Shown: positions 38,960 through 51,215, counted from the first letter of the stretch. The stretch is 64,000 bases of DNA from Delphinapterus leucas (GCF_002288925.2 NW_022098001.1:16398256-16462255), one strand, 5' to 3'. Notes: generated from the letters alone by a model not told the origin. Numbers and translations are program-made.

Positions 38960-39230
38960 TCAAACTATTCCAAAAATATTTTTGGTGCCCCTACTTTGCA
39001 GTCTCACTATCTACTGAGCAATCAGCATTGCTGGACCCAGCATCCCTCTTACTCCCCCAGTTCATATCCTTGACAGCTGCATTAGCCCCCTAACTGGTTT
39101 TTGTATCTTTATCACTTCCAATCCAACTTTCAGTGTTGCTAGAATAATCTCTTGTAAACACAGACCTGATACATTATTTCTCTTCAAATCCTTCTATGGT
39201 TACCATTATCATCAATGTTTCTTCTCCTTT
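38960..39230 (+). repeat. L2 LINE fragment
   Basis: L2-type words in order: GCATTAGCCCCCTAACTGG, CACTTCCAATCCA, TGTTGCTAGAATAATC and AAATCCTTCTATGG. Heavily diverged and non-coding. Confidence 0.6.
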
Positions 39231-39580
39231 CCCTTAGCCACAAAGGAATTCTCAGAAAACAACCTGCTTGTAGTTCTTCCATTAATTGAAATGGAAACCA
39301 TAAAACCAGAAAATCACATAAATAAATAAAACCTATCCTTTTTAAATTACAAGAAGATGTCTTAAGATTTCAGCCTTATTTTTGAAATTAAGAGTTTTAC
39401 CTGTCACAGCACCCACATTTGACCATGCAAGAGAAAGGCATTGTTTCTGCCAAAGAATAGACTACTGAGAATGACTGTTTGGAAAGCGTTTCGTTAATAT
39501 ATTAGTAGTAAAACGTTTATAGCTTTATCAGAGTTAATGTATATGCTATAAAGGAAAACAATAAAAAGATCTCTTAGAAA
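39231..39580. other. Unassigned AT-rich stretch
   Basis: No gene and no recognisable repeat family. Confidence 0.4.
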
Positions 39581-39589
39581 CTGAGACTC

Positions 39590-40620
39590 TCATAATTGAA
39601 AAAAAACATTTTAAGCACTTCTATATTACTAAAACAGACAACAAAAATAAGGAAACAAATTTGGATGATACCATATTCTCTGTTTATAATACAATTAACT
39701 TTTAAATAATGAAGAGATAATTTTAAAAGACTCACACATTTGGGGAGTCTAAAACTTCTAAATAACTCATAGGTCAAGAAGAAATTATGATGGAACTTAG
39801 AAAATATGTAGAACTAATGGTAAAGAAAATATTGCATATCAAACTTTGCAAGACGAAATCAAACTGGTTCTTAGAAGGAAATTGTAAGCATATTTATATA
39901 TATTTTTTTACGGTACACGGGCCTCTCACTGTTGTGGCCTCTCCCGTTGCAGAGCACAGGCTCCGGACGCACAGGCCCAGCGGCCATGGCTCATGGGCCC
40001 AGCCGCTCCGCGGCATGTGGGATCCTCCCGGACCGGGGCACAAACCCGTGTCCTCTGCATCGGCAGGCGGACTCTCAACCACTGCGCCACCAGGGAAGCC
40101 CTGTAAGCATATTTTTGCAATTACTTAAGACAAATTTGAAAAACACCTAGCAAATTAAACAGTTCAAGAAATTATAAAAATAAAGTAGGCCAAAAGAAAA
40201 TAGAAGCAGAGATATAATAAAGCATAAAAATTAATATATAGAAAGTAAAGGAACAAAATAAAGATAATGAAATAGGAAAAAATAGGTGATAGGACAGACA
40301 AAATGATAATCTGTGTTTATTTTGTATTGATTAATAAAATTCACAAACCTCTGACAAGGCTAATCAAGTAAAAACAGAGATAACATTAATTAACAGTATT
40401 AGAAAAAAATAAGAAAACTACAAATATGGCAATATTTTTAAAAATATTAAATTAATTCCATATACAATTTTATGTCAATAAATTTGAACATTTCAATGAG
40501 GGACAATTTTCTTGAAGAATAAACCCTAAAATTAATACAGAAAGAAATGATTATCTGAGTAAACTCATCTTTTCTTTAAAATAATTAGATAGATAAATAT
40601 TTCTGCAAAAAGAAATTTGC
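39590..40620 (+). mobile_element. Ancient L1 ORF2 remnant, first part
   Basis: Diverged L1 ORF2 words (CATAGGTCAAGAAGAAATTATGATGG near 39770; AACCTCTGACAAGGCTAATC near 40345) show an old plus-strand L1. Stops are dense. A CHR SINE interrupts it at 39896-40101, and an unassigned repeat seems to follow before L1 sequence returns at about 41300. Confidence 0.65.
39896..40101 (-). mobile_element. CHR-type SINE in ancient L1
   Basis: Inverted full-length SINE with a short AT-rich tail, ending in CCAGGGAAGCCC. It has a perfect 13-bp target duplication, TGTAAGCATATTT, at 39883-39895 and 40102-40114. The perfect duplication and well-kept body point to a fairly recent insertion. Confidence 0.95.
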
Positions 40621-40639
40621 ACAAGCTTTAGAAATGCAT

Positions 40640-41180
40640 TCTCACACATATTTGAAGGGCAGATCATTCCAATCTTATGCTGACTGTTCCTTGTGGAAAA
40701 GCCTAATTATCCCCAATATCTATCATCCCCCTCAAATTTTAGCTGACTATGGACACCCAACTATAGATCACATTTTCCAGTGACCTTTGCAGTTTGTGTG
40801 GCTCTATGACCAAATTATGGCTAATGAGATCTGAATGGAAGTGATGTGTGAGATTTCCAGGTCACATCCTTTCAGGATGATATAATCTGCCATCAATTTA
40901 CTCTTTTACCCCATCCCCATGAGCTGAAATGTCCAGGCCTGGTGTGGATAAATCAGCTTTCATCTTTCAGATGGTGGCAAAAGCTTAGGAGATGGGAGAG
41001 CCACAAAATAGAAGAAAGAACCTTGGTCCTTGGGTAATCTTGTGAAGCTGAGAAGCCTGCTTACTGCCGCTCTTTTGTTTGTGCCACTGTGATTTTTACT
41101 TTATTTTTAGAACATCTTGTTCTGCATGCTCATTAGTATACTTAGTAACTTATTTTATGAAGCTAGAATAACCTTGATTC
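40640..41180. repeat. Ancient interspersed repeat, unassigned
   Basis: It lies between two parts of the same old L1. Phrases such as GATGGTGGCAAAAGC and AGAAAGAACCTTGGTCC resemble a known class of old mammalian repeats, but I cannot fix the family. Confidence 0.35.
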
Positions 41181-41299
41181 TAAAATCAGATTAGAAGAGT
41201 AAAAGAAAGAAAGATTCTAGACTTTTCTGACTTACAATAGACTCAGAAGTCTGAGATAAAATGTACACTATCTGAGCCCAGCAATATTTTTAAAAATAT

Positions 41300-42010
41300 T
41301 GATCCGTTCATTAATAACAACTATGTGAGGTCTGCTTCAAGAACACAGGGATAATTCAATAGTAGAAAATTTATTAAAGCAGTTCACGTAGATTAAAGGG
41401 AAAAATGTGCAAAATCATCTCAATGGATATAGAAATATTTGCATTTGATAATATTCAGCATCACTTTGTTAAGAAAACTATAATCAAACTGGAATAAATG
41501 AGAAAGTTTTTAACCTGATAAAGGATATGGATCAAAATTGTACAGAAAATGACAAATTTTCATGTAAACTATTAGAAGCCGTTTCCTCTAAAGTAAGAAA
41601 CAAGATAAAGATTCCCCTTGTCTTTTCCTACTGAACAGTGAATAAATACATTGTCAAGGAAAAGAAACACATGTTATAAGAAACAGAAATAAATTCAGAA
41701 CTATTAGTATTTACATTTAATATGAATACTTATTACATAAATAAATGTTGATGTATTAAAAATGGAACAATATACTACAGTTAAAAGGGAGATATCAGCA
41801 TTCTTTGTATTCAACATAGATTAATTTTAAAAATCCATTCATTATTTGATCAAAAAAGTTTACATATTCTATTGCATGATTTAGGTGCTGAGAAAAGGTC
41901 AATGCAGAATGATATTTGAGAATTTGAAAAGCAATACTACATTTTGCTTATGAATACACCCATGAATAGTAAACATATGAAGAAATTCCTGAGAATTACA
42001 AACACCAAAC
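41300..42010 (+). mobile_element. Ancient L1 ORF2 remnant, second part
   Basis: Reverse-transcriptase region remnants can be followed: a CACAGGGATAATTCAAT segment, ATCTCAATGGATATAGAAA (equivalent of the MISIDAEK region) and AAGTAAGAAACAAGATAAAG. It is strongly decayed and non-coding. Confidence 0.65.
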
Positions 42011-42414
42011 AAATGAGGTGGAGGTTACTACCCTGAGGTGAGTGGGAATGTGGGTGGATACTTCACTGAGATGAAGCGTATACAAATATCTACATCTATA
42101 TGATCTAAATCATAAATATACATATGTAAATCTGTTAAGATTTAACATGGCTGAGGGCAAGTACATTGATTATCAATATTTTAATTTTTTTAAAGTTTAT
42201 GAAAGTTAAAATATATCATTATAAATGTATAGAAAAAAAAATCAAAGACTGATGGCATGATTGCGCATCTCAGGATGTTCAAGATGGTAATGCTACCCTA
42301 GGACACCCATCACCACCCAGCCAAACAGCCAGATATCAGCTGCCTCCTGCCTTGTTCTTGAACTGTTTTTGAGACTTAAGGTATGGGGCTTCCGTAATGA
42401 ACCCTGAAATTTTC
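42011..42414. other. Unassigned stretch
   Basis: AT-rich with no gene. It may include the tail of the preceding old L1. Confidence 0.35.
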
Positions 42415-42594
42415 CTCTACTATTGAATCATTGGAGTGTATTTAAATAGTAACTCCGTCACTTCCTAGCTACGTAATTTATTTGAAACTTCATTAAATTA
42501 ATTAACTCTCTGGGCTTCAGCTTTTTTCTCTGAAAATGTGGATAAAAGTAATACCTGTGCCACAGCGTTTTTACATTGATTGAGTGCTTTCTTT

Positions 42595-42815
42595 TTCTTT
42601 TCTTTTCTTTTTTTTTTTTTTTGTGGTACGCGGGCCTCTCACTGTTGTGGCCTCTCCCGTTGTGGAGCACAGGCTCCGGACGCGCAGGCTCAGCGGCCAT
42701 GGCTCACGGGCCTAGCTGCTCTGCAGCATGTGGGATCTTCCCGGACCCGGGCAAGAACCCGTGTCCCCTGAATCGGCAGGCGGACTCTCAACCACTGCGC
42801 CACTAGGGAAGCCCT
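42595..42815 (-). mobile_element. CHR-type SINE inserted in MIR
   Basis: Inverted SINE with a long T/CT-rich tail, ending in CACTAGGGAAGCCCT. It has a perfect 16-bp target duplication, ATTGAGTGCTTTCTTT, at 42579-42594 and 42816-42831. Confidence 0.95.
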
Positions 42816-42857
42816 ATTGAGTGCTTTCTTTATGCTTGTTACTACATGATACATTTT

Positions 42858-43882
42858 GTTTTCTTTTTTTTTATTATTGGAGTATAATTGCTTTACAATG
42901 GTGTGTTAGTTTCTGCTTTATAACAAAGTGTATCAGTTATACATATACATATGTTCCCATATCTCTTCCCTCTTGCGTCTCCCTCCCTCCCACCCTCCCT
43001 ATCCCACCCCTCTAGGTGGTCACAAAGCACCGAGCTGATCTCCCTGTGCTATGCGGCTGCTTCCCACTAGCTATCTACCTTACGTTTGGTAGTGTATAAT
43101 ATGTCCATGCCTCTCTCTCGCTTTGTCACAGCTTACCCTTCCCCCTCCCCATATCTTCAAGTCCATTCTCTAGTAGGTCTGTGTCTTTATTCCTGTCTTA
43201 CTCCTAGGTTCTTCATGACATTTTTTTTTCTTAAATTCCATATATATGTGCTAGTATATGGTATTTGTCTTTCTCTTTCTGACTTACTTCACTCTGTATG
43301 ACAGACTCTAGGTCTATCCACCTCATTACAAATAGCTCAATTTCATTTCTTTTTATGGCTGAGTGATATTCCATTGTATAGATGTGCCACATCTTCTTTA
43401 TCCATTCATCTGATGATGGACTCTCAGGTTGTTTCCATCTCCGGGTTATTGTAAATAGAGCTGCAATGAACATTTTGGTACATGATTCTTTTAGAATTAT
43501 GGTTTTCTCAGGGTATATGACCAGTAGTGGGATTGCTGGGTCATATGGTAGTTCTATTTGTAGTTTTTTAAGGAACCGCCATACTGTTCTCCACAGTGGC
43601 TGTATCAATTTACATTCCCACCAACAGTGCAAGAGTGTTCCCTTTTCTCCACACCCTCTCCAGCATTTATTGTTTCTAGACTTTTTGATGATGGCCATTC
43701 TGACTGGTGTGAGATGATATCTCATTGTAGTTTTGATTTACATTTCTCTAATGATTAATGATGTTGAGCATTCTTTCATGTGTTTGTTGGCAGTCTGTAT
43801 ATCTTCTTTGGAAAAATGTCTATTTAGGTCTTCTGCCCATTTTTGGATTGGGTTGTTTGTTTTTTTGTTATTGAGCTGCATA
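42858..43882 (-). mobile_element. 5'-truncated L1 inserted in MIR
   Basis: About 1 kb of L1 3' end in inverted orientation: poly-T, C-rich 3' UTR complement, and the C-terminal part of ORF2. The last 164 codons of ORF2 are open at 43725-43231 and keep the C-x3-C-x7-H-x4-C pattern. A 9-bp target duplication, ATACATTTT, lies at 42849-42857 and 43883-43891. Confidence 0.92.
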
Positions 43883-43974
43883 ATACATTTTTATTATTAA
43901 TACAGATTAGAACTGTGCCTGGTACATAACAACTGCTCTGTGATGGTTGACTATGAGTTTTAAAATAGAGAATA

Positions 43975-44180
43975 GTATGGCAGTTAAGTGGAAAGCCTAT
44001 GACAATTAGGTTGCTAGGTTGAGATCTTGGCTCTGTCTCTCCCTAACTCTGTGAATGGGGGCAAATTACTTACCTCTCTGCGTTCCTCATATATAATAGG
44101 GAGATAGTAACGGCTTCCTTAATATTGTTCTTTGACTAAATGCACTAGTATATGTAAAGCTATACAGTGAGGCTATATAG
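43975..44180 (+). repeat. MIR SINE
   Basis: MIR body in sense orientation: GGCAGTTAAGTGGAAAGCC, TTGGCTCTGTCTCTCCCTAAC, GGGCAAATTACTTACCTCTC. It ends near a TATATGTAAAGC segment. Confidence 0.75.
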
Positions 44181-44560
44181 GGTTACTTTCATTTATTATT
44201 ATTTTAACACACACTCATGTGTCCATACATATTCATGTATACACACACATACACATACACATATATTTTCTGAGATTCTCTTATTAACAACTTAACAGGG
44301 AGCTAGAAGTTCACTTCACCCTGGTCTGTGTCCTCTACCAGCATACTCATTATATCCTTTCTGAGTTAATTTATTCCTAAGGCTAATGTTCTTGCCTTCC
44401 ACTCTGCAGCTCCCCTGGTTATACTGAATAGTATGCTAGCCCTTGTCCAGGATTGGGTACATTTAATATCCAGCATTGAACTGCCTGTCATGGACTGACA
44501 CATCATTTTGTGACCACAGATTTCTGTCATGTGACAAGATTTCTAGGACCTGAGAGTGGC
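44181..44560. other. Unassigned stretch with short CA/TA-rich part
   Basis: A run of ACACATAC-like units lies at about 44210-44270. No gene was seen. Confidence 0.4.
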
Positions 44561-44624
44561 TTGCTTGTCAAAATCCCATGAAGCTATCTGAGTAATTGGA
44601 TAGGTTTGTGTTTAGTACAGGCGC

Positions 44625-44850
44625 CATCATTAATGATGTCTGTGGCATTACCTGGATCCAATCTTGCCTCTGCCATTATGACTGCGGACCTTGGACAAGT
44701 CTCTGGCCCTCTTGGTACCTCAGTTTTTTCACTGATAAATGGTGAAATAGTGGCACATTTGTGTGTTGTGAAGATTAACAAGTTGATGCGTGTAATGTGC
44801 TAGAATCTAGCATAAAGAAGGTAGTGATTAATACTATGTCTCCTCTCTCT
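44625..44850 (+). repeat. MIR SINE
   Basis: MIR core in order: CTTGCCTCTGCCATTATGAC, CCTTGGACAAGTCTCTGGCC, CTCAGTTTTTTCACTGATAA, GTGAAGATTAACAAG. Diverged but continuous. Confidence 0.75.
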
Positions 44851-44869
44851 ACTACTATTAATGTATTCG

Positions 44870-45180
44870 TGTAATAAATGTATTCATCGTGTCCTTGGCA
44901 CTAAGTTAGTTACCAAGAATGCAACATTAATAAGACACATCCATGTTCTCATGGAGCCAAATTGTAGCTATATGCAGTGGGGAAGAAGAGGTGCAACATT
45001 GGAATAAACAGCACTCTTTAGCAACTCACAGCCAGAGGGGGCAGTTTACTTCCCTTCTCCCTGGGAGAGAAGAAGAGGGACCAATGAAGGCTTCACAGAG
45101 AGGGTGACCTTTGAGCTAGTATTTGAAGGATAGACCTTCAAGAAGAGAATCTAGGCATAGACTTGAAAGTGGAGAATGAA
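44870..45180 (-). repeat. L2 LINE 3' end
   Basis: L2 3' end in inverted orientation: TTGGCACTAAGTTAGTTACC, CATGTTCTCATGGAGCC, GAAGGCTTCACAGAGAGGG, TTTGAGCTAGTATTTGAAGG. Non-coding. Confidence 0.7.
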
Positions 45181-45462
45181 GTTGCCTCCCAAGCTTCCAA
45201 GATGCTACCTAAGATTTTCAGCCTGGCCCACCCTAGGGCCTTCCAAACACCCCAGATTTTCCCACGATCCAGTAACTAAAGTGTTGGGTCTTCATGACTA
45301 ACACCTGTGCCTCTTCTGATTGGTCAGTATTATCCTATGAACTATTGAATAGTTGAATATCATCCTTGAGTATAGGTTGTTGGAATGTGCTATTTTACTT
45401 TCTTACTTCTAATATTTGACATGTAAATTGACATCAGATGTAAACCTGGGTTTATCCCTATA

Positions 45463-47762
45463 CAGTAAAAGTCCCCTACATACAAACCTTCAAGTTGTGA
45501 ACTTTCAAAGATGCGAACGTGCATTCGCATGTCCAATCATTTAAGTAAGTTCACATGTCTGGCGTACATTGTCACATACATGCATCCTTTACAAATGGTT
45601 GTGCTTTTGTGTACTTTACTGTACAGTACTGTATAGAGTACAATAGTACAGTATCTTTATTTCAAGCGCAGGATGTCTGGAAGCAAGAGTAAAACCAGCA
45701 GTGATGTAGCTGGTACTGCTAAGAAGCACCAAGCAATAACAGTGGAAACAAAAGTGAAAATAACTGAGAGAGTGGAGCGAGGTGAAAAGATGGTAGATGC
45801 TGCTCATTCTTATAACATGAATAGTTCAACCATCAGCATGATTCTAAAGAACAAGGACAAGATCATGGAACATGTGAAGTCTGCTGTGCCGACGATGTCA
45901 ACAATAATATGGAAGAAGTGTGGAAAAGTGATGGAGGAGATGGAGAAACTTCTCAGTGTGCAGATGCAGGATCAACATCAGTGCTGAGTCCTGCTCAGCT
46001 TGATGCTGATTCAAGAGAAAACTAAAAGCCTTTATGAAGACTTGAAGAAGAAACATGGTGAAAAATCAGAGGGAGCATCTTTTAATGTCAGCCATGGCTG
46101 GTTTCATCAGTTCAAAGCTAGAACCAACATTCACAACCTAAAAGTAAGTGGTGAGGCAGCAAGTGCAGATACGGTAGCTGCCCGGAAATTTCCTGAAACA
46201 CTTTGAGAAATTCTTGATGAAGGCATGTATTTACCCAAGGAGCTTTTTAATGTGGATGAGACAGGGCTGCACTGGAAGAGGATTCCAGACTGAAGTTACA
46301 CCATTAAGGAGGAAATGTTGATGCCAGGCTATAAAGCAGCAAAGATAGGCTAACTGTGTTGTTTGGTGGCAATGCTTCTGACAATATGAGCTGAAGCCTC
46401 TCTTGGTTTATTATTCAGAGAACCAAAGAGCCCTAAAAACATAGTCAAGGACTCTCTTCCTGTTTTGTGGAAGAGTAACCCCAAAGCCTGGGTTACACTG
46501 GCCATTTTCCAGGACTGGTTTTTCCCACTTTATCACAAAGGTAGAGAAATATAGCTTGGAGAAGGATGTCCCATTCAATATTCTTTTGCTGCTTGACAAT
46601 GCTCCAGGCCACACCCCATGCATGGACAACTTTCATCCCAATGTCAAAGTGGTGCATCTGCCACCAAATACTATGTCACTTATTCAACCTATGGACCAGG
46701 GAGTTATAGCGACTTTCAAGAAATATTATTTATGTCACACTTTCACCAGGCAGTAAAGGCGAGTGATGAATCAGGAACAACCTTGCGACAATTTTAGGAC
46801 TATAACATCTACAAGGCCATAAAAAACATTGACTTTGCTTGGTATGAGCTTACAGCTGTCACCATGAATCGTGTTTGGAAGAACCTTTGCCCACAGTTTG
46901 TTCACAATTTTCATGGATTTGAGAAGGTGGATGAGGAGTCCAAACAGGTTTTCAGCAATTTAGTGACCCTCAGTGAGAAGCTGGAGCTAAATCTGCAAGA
47001 GGACGACTTCACTGAACTCCTTGCTGTGCAACACAAGGAGCTTACTAATGAAGATCTAACGGAATAGGAGGCCCAGAGAAAAGACGAGGGGGACAAGAGG
47101 AAGAATAAGTAACTGAAGAACTGAAGACATTCACGACACAGGAAATGACAGGGGATTTTCTTTATTTGAGGAGGCACTGTTCGTTTTTGAGGCAGAGGAC
47201 CCGAATGTAGAACAATACACGAAGGTTGCAGCAGCCATTCAGAATGCAATCCAGTGCTACCATGTCATCTGTGATGAGAAAAAAAAGGGCTACTACCCAG
47301 ACATCACTGGATCATATTTTCAAGAGGGTAGATAGAATTGAATCCAGCAAGGAACCAGAACCTCTGCCATCAACATCAGGCATGAGTGAAATTGCAGCTT
47401 GCCCTCCATCTCCTATTGCCAACGATCTTCAGCTCTACCATCTCCCACCTCCTCTCCCTCCTCCAGTCAGTAACTCTTCTTGCCTGTTCACTCGATGTCA
47501 GCCCCTGTATGCCAGCTGTTGTACTCTACTACTGTACTTTTCAAGGTGCTGCACTATAAGATTAAAATTGTTTTCTTCAGTTTTTGTGTTTGTTTTTTAT
47601 GCATTATTTGTGTGAAAAGTATTATAAACCTATTACAATACAGTACTATACAGCCGATTGTGTTAGTTGGGTGTCTAGGCTAACTATGTTGGACTTATGA
47701 ACAAATTGGACTTACAAACTTGCTCTTGGAATGGAACTCGTTCATATGTAGGAGACTTACAG
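45463..47762 (+). mobile_element. Tigger-type (pogo) DNA transposon, near complete
   Basis: A 2.3-kb element with inverted ends. The left end begins CAGTAAAAGTCCCCTACATA at 45463 after a TA, and the right end, read in reverse complement, starts CTGTAAGTCTCCTACATATG. The shared core GTCYCCTACATA is the terminal repeat. Inside is a pogo-family transposase gene in pieces. Tigger elements are fossils from early mammal evolution and use a TA target. The subfamily cannot be fixed without a library. The right TA is not clear. Confidence 0.88.
45673..47067 (+). pseudogene. Tigger transposase pseudogene
   Basis: The cut-and-paste transposase of the surrounding element. The first 104 codons (45673-45987) carry a CENP-B-like helix-turn-helix (about residues 20-65). 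A TGA ends them, but the same frame continues from 46000 with the second DNA-binding domain (VSHGWFHQFKAR). Catalytic aspartates of the DDE domain are visible in NVDETGLHWK (about 46249-46278), LLLDNAPGH and IQPMDQGVIATFKKYYL (within 46556-46756). The last two lie 32 residues apart and in a different frame. A C-terminal piece follows at 46864-47067. Several stops and at least two frameshifts make it dead. Confidence 0.9.
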
Positions 47763-47790
47763 CAACCCTTCATTTGAATGACTACTTTTT

Positions 47791-49219
47791 TTCAATTGAA
47801 ATATAGTTGATTTACAATGTTGTGTTAGTTTCTGGTGTACAGCAAAGTGATTAAGTTATATATGTATATACATAGATATATTATTTTTCATATTCTTTTC
47901 CATTATGGTTTATTACAGGATATTGAATATGGTTCTCTGTGCTATGCAGTAGAATGTTGTTGTTTATCTCTTTTATATATAGTAATTTATATCTGTTAAT
48001 CCCAAAATCCTAATTTATCCCTTCCCCTATGGTAACCTTAAGTTTGATTTCTGCATCTGAGTCTGCTTCTGTTTTGTAAATAAATTTATTTGTATCATAG
48101 TTTAGATTCCATATAAATGACAGCATACAATATTTGTCTTTCTCTTTCTGAGTTTCACTTCACTTAGTATGATAATATCTAGGTCCATCCATGTTGCTGC
48201 AAATGGCATTATTTCATTCTTTTTATGGCTGAGTAATATTCCATTGTATATATGTACCGCATTTTCTTTTTTTTTTTAACATCTTTATTTGAGTTTAATT
48301 GCTTTACAATGGTGTGTTAGTTTCTGCTTTATAACAAAGTGAATCAGTTATACATATAAATATGTTCCCATATCTCTTCCCTCTTGCATCTCCCTCCCTC
48401 CCACTCTCCCTATCCCACCGCTCTAGGTGGTCACAAACCACCGAGCTGATCTCCCTGTGCTATGCAGCTGCTTCCCACTAGCTATCTATTTTACGTTTGG
48501 TAGTGTATATATGTCCATGCCACTCTCACTTTGTCAAAGCTTACCCTTCCCCCATCCAGATCCTCAAGTCCATTCTCTAGTAGGTCTGTGTCTTTATTCT
48601 GTCTTACCCCTAGGTCCTTCATGACCTTTTTTTTTTTTCTTAGATTCCATATATATGTGTTAGCATACGCTATTTGTTTTTCTCTTTCTGACTTACTTCA
48701 CTCTGTATGACAGACCCTAGGTCCATCCACCTCACTACAAATAACTCAATTTAGTTTCTTTTTATGGCTGAGTAATATTCCATTGTATATATGTACCACG
48801 TTTTCTTTATCTGTTCAACTGCTGATGGACTTTTAGTTTGCTTCTATGTCTTGGCTGTTGTAAGTAGTGCTGCTGTGAACATTGAGGTGCATGTATCTTT
48901 TCAAATTAAAGTTTTCTCCAAATATATGCCCAGGAGTGGAATTGCAGGATCATACAGCAACTCTACTTTTAGGTTTTTAAGGAACTTCTGTACTGTTCTC
49001 TATAGTGGCTGTACCAATTTACATTCCCACCAACAATGTAGTAGGGTTCCCTTTTCTCCACACCCTCTCCAGCATTTATTGTTTGTAGACTTTTTAATGA
49101 TGGCCTTTCTGACCAGTGTGAGGTGTTACCTCATTGTAGTTTCTGTTTGCACTTCTCTAATAATTAGCGAAGCTGAGCATATTTTCATATACCTATTGGT
49201 CATCTGTATGTCTTCTTCA
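47791..49219 (-). mobile_element. Older L1 3' end, split by a younger L1
   Basis: Inverted L1 3' UTR and ORF2 C-terminal region at 47791-48264 and again from about 48785 to 49219. The target duplication ACTACTTTTT lies at 47781-47790 and 49220-49229. A younger L1 interrupts it. Confidence 0.85.
48265..48784 (-). mobile_element. Younger 5'-truncated L1 nested in L1
   Basis: Poly-T and the young-type 3' UTR (TTTACAATGGTGTGTTAGTT) start abruptly within the older L1. Near both edges the host word TTGTATATATGTACC appears (48244 and 48784 region), followed by a similar TTTTCTTT. This may be the target duplication or partly shared L1 homology, so the exact right edge is uncertain by tens of bases. 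Confidence 0.8.
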
Positions 49220-49229
49220 ACTACTTTTT

Positions 49230-50339
49230 AACCTAGACAAAAAGGTGATTCTTTTATTTTGCTTTTAATATTAATTTCTGAAGTTCAAATGCAAGGAGAA
49301 GCCACAGCATAACTTGGAAAACACAGGAGTGTTTTCAGTCAATAAATATGTGATCATTGTAAAAATGCTATAAAATACTTAAAATTATCCCTGAATTAAC
49401 CACTGTTAACATTTTCTTAGAAATCCCTCCAGGTAATTTTAATATCACTAGTGGTATAATGTGTGAGTGTATGTGTGTGTATACACATATAGTTACATGA
49501 TCTGTATTTATTGTTCACATGAATTGCTTTCCCACTAAATATTCTGCTCCATAATTCTGCAATTTTTCCACATAACAATGTATCCGGGACATTTTTCTAC
49601 ATCAATACATATAAATATACTCCATCAAAAAAATCGTTTAGGATTCTACCTAGAATGTGTTTCATAATTTATGATGGATATTTAAGTAATTTTCAGACTT
49701 TCACTATTGTTAACAGCATTGCAGTTAATATCCCTGAATACATATCTTCACACCATTATAAAGGTTTTTCTGTGAAATTGATTTTTTGAACATACAAGTA
49801 ACTCATGCTAATTGTTTTCAAATATAAATTGTCATTAATGTGTAAAAAAGTACAACTTTAATTATCTGAACCCTTAATAACCTTTTCTGAAAGCTTTATA
49901 TATCTCTCAAGCAGAAGATATAAGTAGATGATATAATTGTCCCCTGTCTAGACTGAGGCAACGATGGTGACACTTGTTCTAAATTATTAATTAAACACAC
50001 ATGAAACCCTTTAGATGAACAGGTGATATGGTTATTATTAGACATGTTGCTTATTTACAACAAGGGCATATTTAGAGCCTGAGATCAAAGTTCTAAAGCT
50101 GATTTCAAAACAGTAGCATTAATCATACTAAGGCCTGGGACTCCTGAAGCAATTGGGAGAGAATGAAAGATATCTAAATTACAACAAAGTCACATAACTC
50201 CATCATTACTGTAAATCCACTACTTCAGACCATTGTATTTGTGTTGGTGGGAGTCCAAAAAAACAAAAACAAAACAACAAAAAATTCTATGCTGTCATAT
50301 GCATGTGAAAGGGTTAAACATCATTTATCCATTAATTCT
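49230..50339. other. Unassigned stretch
   Basis: AT-rich, with a short TG-rich patch near 49460-49485. The part 49390-49800 has the feel of a very old interspersed repeat, but I cannot name it. No gene seen. Confidence 0.35.
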
Positions 50340-50460
50340 TCTACTTAAAAAACACTTATTCACCACCCACTGTATGCCAAGCTCAGTGCTAAGCAGTGAG
50401 CACACAGTGTTGAACAAAATGAACATTATCCCTGAACTCACAGTGCTCTTCTTGAACCCG
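50340..50460 (-). repeat. L2 LINE 3' end fragment
   Basis: Inverted L2 3' end: CACTGTATGCCAAGCTCAGT, GTGAGCACACAGTGTTGAAC, CCCTGAACTCACAGTGCTC. Confidence 0.6.
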
Positions 50461-50555
50461 CCATTTAGCCATCCTAGTAATTTTTTTGGAATGATTTGGC
50501 ATATATTCCTTCCCACTATTTCCACTACCATTATTCTAGCCCCAAATTATTATCA

Positions 50556-51215
50556 TTTCTTTTTTTTGAATTTTATTTTCTTTACTTTTCATACAGCAGT
50601 TTCTTCTTAGTTATCCATTTTATACATATTAGTGTATATATGTCAATCCCAATCTCCCAATTCATCACACCACTACCCACCCTGCCAATTTCCCCCATTG
50701 GTGTCCACATGTTTGTTCTCTACATGTGTGTCTCTATTTCTGCCCTTCAAACCAGTTCACCTGTACCATTTTTCTAGGTTCCACATATATGTGCTTATAT
50801 ACGATATTTGTTTTTCTCTTTCTGACTTACTTCACTCTGTATGACAGTCTCTAGATCCATCCACGTCTCTACAAATGACCCAAGTTCATTCCTTTTTATG
50901 GCTGAGTAATATTCCATTGTATATATATACCACATCTTCTTTATCCATTCGTCTGTCGATGGATATTTAGGTTGCTTCCATGACCTGGCTATTGTAAGTA
51001 GTGCTGCAATGAACATTGGCATGCATGTGTCTTTTTGAATTATGGGTATATGCCCAGTAGTAGGATTGCTGAGTCATATGGTAATTCTATTTCTAGTTTT
51101 ATAAGGAACCTCCAAACTGTCCGCCATAGTGGCTGTATCAATTTACATTCCCACCAACAGTGCAAGAGGGTTCCCTTTTCTCCACACCCTCTACAGCATT
51201 TGTTGATTGTCTGAA
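50556..51215 (-). mobile_element. 5'-truncated L1
   Basis: An inverted 3' UTR of a different L1 subtype (TTTTCATACAGCAG, TTCACCTGTACCATTTTTCT) is followed by ORF2 C-terminal sequence. A 75-codon piece is open at 51022-50795 and contains the [13 protein letters not shown] segment. It ends near 51200 in CACACCCTCTACAGCATTTG. Confidence 0.88.

Larger units (their letters stand above)
42415..43965 (+). repeat. MIR SINE split by a CHR SINE and an L1
   Basis: MIR words run in order through three pieces: 42415-42594 (TCACTTCCTAGCTACGTAA, CTCTCTGGGCTTCAGC), 42816-42857 and 43883-43965 (AACTGTGCCTGGTACATAAC). Between the first two sits a SINE, and between the last two an L1. The MIR is therefore the oldest of the three elements. 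Confidence 0.75.
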
